DNA from: Rubrivivax sp.
GTDB taxonomy: Bacteria; Pseudomonadota; Gammaproteobacteria; Burkholderiales; Burkholderiaceae_C
DNA: 34,525 nucleotides
NCBI GenBank assembly: GCA_021297985.1
Contig: JAJTGU010000107.1
Location: 1-34,525, forward strand
Direction of reading: 5' to 3'
Below are positions 32,281-34,525 of this stretch, one piece after another (position 1 is the stretch's first letter; each line of letters begins with the position of its first letter). The translations under genes were made by a program, and so were the position numbers. The notes under the pieces are model-generated. The model was not told the DNA's origin. It saw nothing but the letters and a program-made list of their open reading frames with translations, and ran no database searches.

Positions 32281-33673
32281 GGCGAGGAACCCGGCAAGGC
32301 CCGAACGGGCCGCCGCGCCGGACCGCACGATGAGCCTGGCCTTGCGCCTGGCCTTGGGCTTTGCGCTGGCCTTCGCCTCCACGGCGCTGCTGGTGGTGGG
32401 CGTGCAAGCCCTGCTGGCCGAGCGCTTCGGTCATCTCGTCACGCGCATGAGCATGGAAGGGCAGACCGAAGACATCTTCGACGGCTTTGTGCTGAACGCC
32501 GAGCAGAAGGTGGTGGGTGTGGTGCTCAGTCCCGATGACGCCCTGGGCTTTGACGACTTCTTCGCCAACCTCAAGTACCGGGTGCTCGACGACACCGGGA
32601 CCGTCGTTGCCAGCAGCGAGGCCGACCGCCGCTCGCTGCTGCCCGGTCGCGCGGTCCACGAGCAAACGGGCTTCTTTGGCGTGGTGCCGTTCGACGGGCG
32701 CGACTTCATCGTCGGCGCCTGGCAACGCGAGGTGCACGGCCGGCCGTACGTGCTGCAACTCGCGCGCAGCGACCGCTTCGAGTTGCTGGCCCGCGAGGCC
32801 GTCACCCCGGCCATCACCGACACCGTGGTGCTGCTGGGCACCTTGTCGGCATTGATCTTTGCGCTGGCCGGGGCACTGGCGGTGCGGTCGGTGCTGCGAC
32901 CCATCCGTGCTGCCGAGGAAGCGGCGCGCAGCGTCGGCGGGCGCAACCTGGCGGCGCGCCTGCCCGAAACCTCGATGCCGGCGGAGATCAGGCCCCTGGT
33001 CGAGGCCTTCAACGGCGTGCTGCAGCGGCTGGAGCAATCGTTCCAGGAGCAGGAGCGCTTCATCGCCAATGCGGCCCATGAATTGAAGACACCGCTGGCG
33101 CTGGCGCGGGCCCGCATCGAGGCCGGGCTCGACAGTGAACAAGCTCGGGCACGGCTGCTGCAGGATCTGGACACCATGGGACGCCAGGTCCAGCAACTGC
33201 TGCAGCTGGCGCAGGTGGCGGATGCTCAAGCCATGCGAAGAAGCACCGTGCAGCCGCTGGAGGTGGCGCGGGAGGTGCTCGACAACCTGTCCTTCAAGGC
33301 CGACCGCTCGGACGTCACGCTGCACCTGGTGGAGCCCGAGGACCAGATCCAGATCGAGGCCGACGAGGGCGCCCTGTTCGTGCTGCTGAAGAACCTGGTC
33401 GAAAACGCCCTCGACTTCTCGCCTGCGGGCTCGGTCGTCGAGGTCCGCTTGTGCGACACCGGACTGAGCGTGGACGACCAAGGCCCCGGTGTGCCAGGTG
33501 AGCACCGGGAGCAGGTGTTCGAACGCTTCTGGCGAGCGCCCGGCCAGACGCGAGCGGGCTCGGGCCTCGGTCTGGCCCTGGTGCACGAGATTGCCGTCGC
33601 GCACGGCTGGAAGGTGAACTGTGGCGAGGCCGCCGGCGGCGGAGGCTCGTTCACCGTGCATTGGCAGCCCTGA
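32261..33673 (+). CDS. Sensor histidine kinase
   Basis: 470-residue inner-membrane kinase paired with the OmpR-type regulator. A 25-residue cytoplasmic leader, membrane helix 1 at about 27-50, a periplasmic sensor of about 135 residues (no recognised fold), helix 2 at about 188-210, HAMP, then HisKA with H273 in FIANAAHELKTPLALARARIEAG, N box VLLKNLVENALDFS, G1 VDDQGPGVPGEHREQVFERFWR and G2 AGSGLGLALVHEIA. All functional boxes are intact. The start ATG 32261 follows GGAGG at 32252-32256 inside the end of the regulator gene; an earlier GTG/ATG at 32228 is possible but less well placed. Kinase and regulator are translationally linked. Confidence 0.94.
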   Translation: METPVAEARNPARPERAAAPDRTMSLALRLALGFALAFASTALLVVGVQALLAERFGHLVTRMSMEGQTEDIFDGFVLNAEQKVVGVVLSPDDALGFDDFFANLKYRVLDDTGTVVASSEADRRSLLPGRAVHEQTGFFGVVPFDGRDFIVGAWQREVHGRPYVLQLARSDRFELLAREAVTPAITDTVVLLGTLSALIFALAGALAVRSVLRPIRAAEEAARSVGGRNLAARLPETSMPAEIRPLVEAFNGVLQRLEQSFQEQERFIANAAHELKTPLALARARIEAGLDSEQARARLLQDLDTMGRQVQQLLQLAQVADAQAMRRSTVQPLEVAREVLDNLSFKADRSDVTLHLVEPEDQIQIEADEGALFVLLKNLVENALDFSPAGSVVEVRLCDTGLSVDDQGPGVPGEHREQVFERFWRAPGQTRAGSGLGLALVHEIAVAHGWKVNCGEAAGGGGSFTVHWQP

Positions 33674-33704
33674 GCGCCGTTGCTCGACTGCCGGAGAAGC
33701 GACG

Positions 33705-34493
33705 ATGAAGCTCGGTCTTTCCAAGCCCTCTGACCGGTGGCCGCTGCAAGACCACCTGTTCTGGTCAGGTGCCTTCATGCTGGCCATCGCACCGCTGCTG
33801 GCTGCGGCGACGGGGCTTGACGAGCGCGCCTTGTTCGGCCGCTCACCCTGGGACAAGCCGTTGCGCTTCGCCCTCTCGCTGGGTGTCTATGCCGTCACCA
33901 TGGCGCTGGCCGCCCAGTGGCTTCTGGCACGTACCCGCGTGCTGGGCTGGCGCTGGCTGTCGCCCGTGGTGCTCGGCGCGCTGGTCTTCGAGATGAGCTG
34001 GATCCTGGTGCAAGCGGCCCGCGGCGTGGACTCGCACTTCAACGAACGAACCGCGTTCGAGGACCTGATGTTCGGCCTGATGGGCGTGGGCGCCGCGCTG
34101 CTGAGCCTCGGGGCCTTCTGGCTGGGGCTCGCCGCCTCACGGCTGACGCTGTCGGCTGTCGAGGCCAAGGACCGCCTCATCGCGCTCGGCATCGCACTGG
34201 GCTTTGCCGGGACGGGACTGCTGTTGCCATGGACGGGCGAAGCGCTGGTCGACGCGGGCCGCTCCCAGTCGGCCTTCGAGGCCCGCTTCGCGGTCCCACT
34301 GCTCGGATGGCGACTGGACGGCAGCGACCCCAGACCCGCCCACTTTGTGGCGGCCCATCTGATGCAGGGTCTGCCATTGGTCGCTGTGGGACTCGCACAC
34401 ATCAACCCGCGTTGCCGCAGCGCCGCGTCCGTCGGCGCCCTGATTGCCCTGGCGGTCAGCGCCGCGGTGCTGACCCTTTGGCTCTTGCCGTGA
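33705..34493 (+). CDS. Seven-helix membrane protein, function unknown
   Basis: 262-residue inner-membrane protein with about seven hydrophobic segments: SGAFMLAIAPLLAAATGL, FALSLGVYAVTMALAAQWLL, SPVVLGALVFEMSWILVQA, LMFGLMGVGAALLSLGAFWLGLA, LIALGIALGFAGTGLLLPW, HLMQGLPLVAVGLAHI and VGALIALAVSAAVLTLWLL. Conserved-looking polar stretches are GRSPWDKPLRFALS and QAARGVDSHFNERTAFED; a similar PW-x-KP-x-KF and RG-x-x-SHFN pattern recurs in uncharacterised bacterial membrane proteins, but I know no function. GGAGAAG lies before the ATG. It begins 31 bases after the kinase gene and is probably in the same operon. The last 32 bases of the window contain no further gene. Confidence 0.8.
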   Translation: MKLGLSKPSDRWPLQDHLFWSGAFMLAIAPLLAAATGLDERALFGRSPWDKPLRFALSLGVYAVTMALAAQWLLARTRVLGWRWLSPVVLGALVFEMSWILVQAARGVDSHFNERTAFEDLMFGLMGVGAALLSLGAFWLGLAASRLTLSAVEAKDRLIALGIALGFAGTGLLLPWTGEALVDAGRSQSAFEARFAVPLLGWRLDGSDPRPAHFVAAHLMQGLPLVAVGLAHINPRCRSAASVGALIALAVSAAVLTLWLLP

Positions 34494-34525
34494 AATGCCG
34501 AATGAGGCCAAACGCGCCGATTCAC

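Overview
The window reads as a chromosomal segment of a high-GC betaproteobacterium of the order Burkholderiales, most like the Rubrivivax/Leptothrix/Ideonella group. This rests on the protein families and gene order recognised by eye: mdh followed by a CitE-like lyase, divergent pmbA against yjgA-mog, DUF1841, DUF962, MipA/OmpV and a PEP-CTERM protein. No search was run. I see no rRNA, tRNA, CRISPR, transposase, integrase or plasmid replication gene. Nearly every gene is intact, on both strands; the clear exception is sbcB.

Layout. 1-2800 (+): 3'-truncated-window malate dehydrogenase (5' end missing), a small secreted protein, a CitE-like HpcH/HpaI lyase and a 47-residue membrane protein closed by a strong terminator. 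2868-5312 (+): penicillin-binding protein 1A. 5326-8450 (-): a FabH-like ketoacyl synthase, a small membrane protein with a PH-like domain, and exonuclease I carrying an out-of-frame deletion. 8476-11417 (+): a GNAT acetyltransferase, then an ExbB-ExbD pair coupled to an unusual third protein whose C-terminus looks like a carbohydrate-binding beta-sandwich where TonB would be expected. 11448-11900 (-): a CBS-pair protein. 12022-14505 (+): MetY homocysteine synthase, alpha/beta hydrolase and DUF962/Mpo1-like protein. 14686-17861 (+): PEP-CTERM protein, isoaspartyl peptidase, chloramphenicol-acetyltransferase-like protein and glycine-rich-domain protein.

17888-21642 (-): an orphan ParA ATPase, a MaoC hydratase, a LuxR-type response regulator and a hybrid histidine kinase, closely packed in that transcription order. 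21735-24751 (+): KefF-like oxidoreductase, KefC-like K+/H+ antiporter, DUF1841 protein. 24845-27487 (-): an orphan TRAP-type periplasmic binding protein and the PmbA/TldE protease subunit. 27561-29721 (+): DarP/YjgA, Mog and a ROK sugar kinase in one tight operon. 30002-34493 (+): two outer-membrane proteins (a small beta-barrel and a MipA/OmpV protein), an OmpR-type regulator, its sensor kinase and a seven-helix membrane protein.

The most interesting points are (1) the ExbB/ExbD/beta-sandwich trio; (2) five consecutive 11-bp direct repeats ahead of the outer-membrane/two-component cluster, the periodicity expected for an OmpR/PhoB-family operator; and (3) the roughly 29-bp deletion that breaks sbcB while leaving the rest of the gene undamaged. 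I did not find a fully formed, unmistakably novel defence or metabolic system; the ExbBD trio and the envelope two-component cluster are the best candidates for something not well described.
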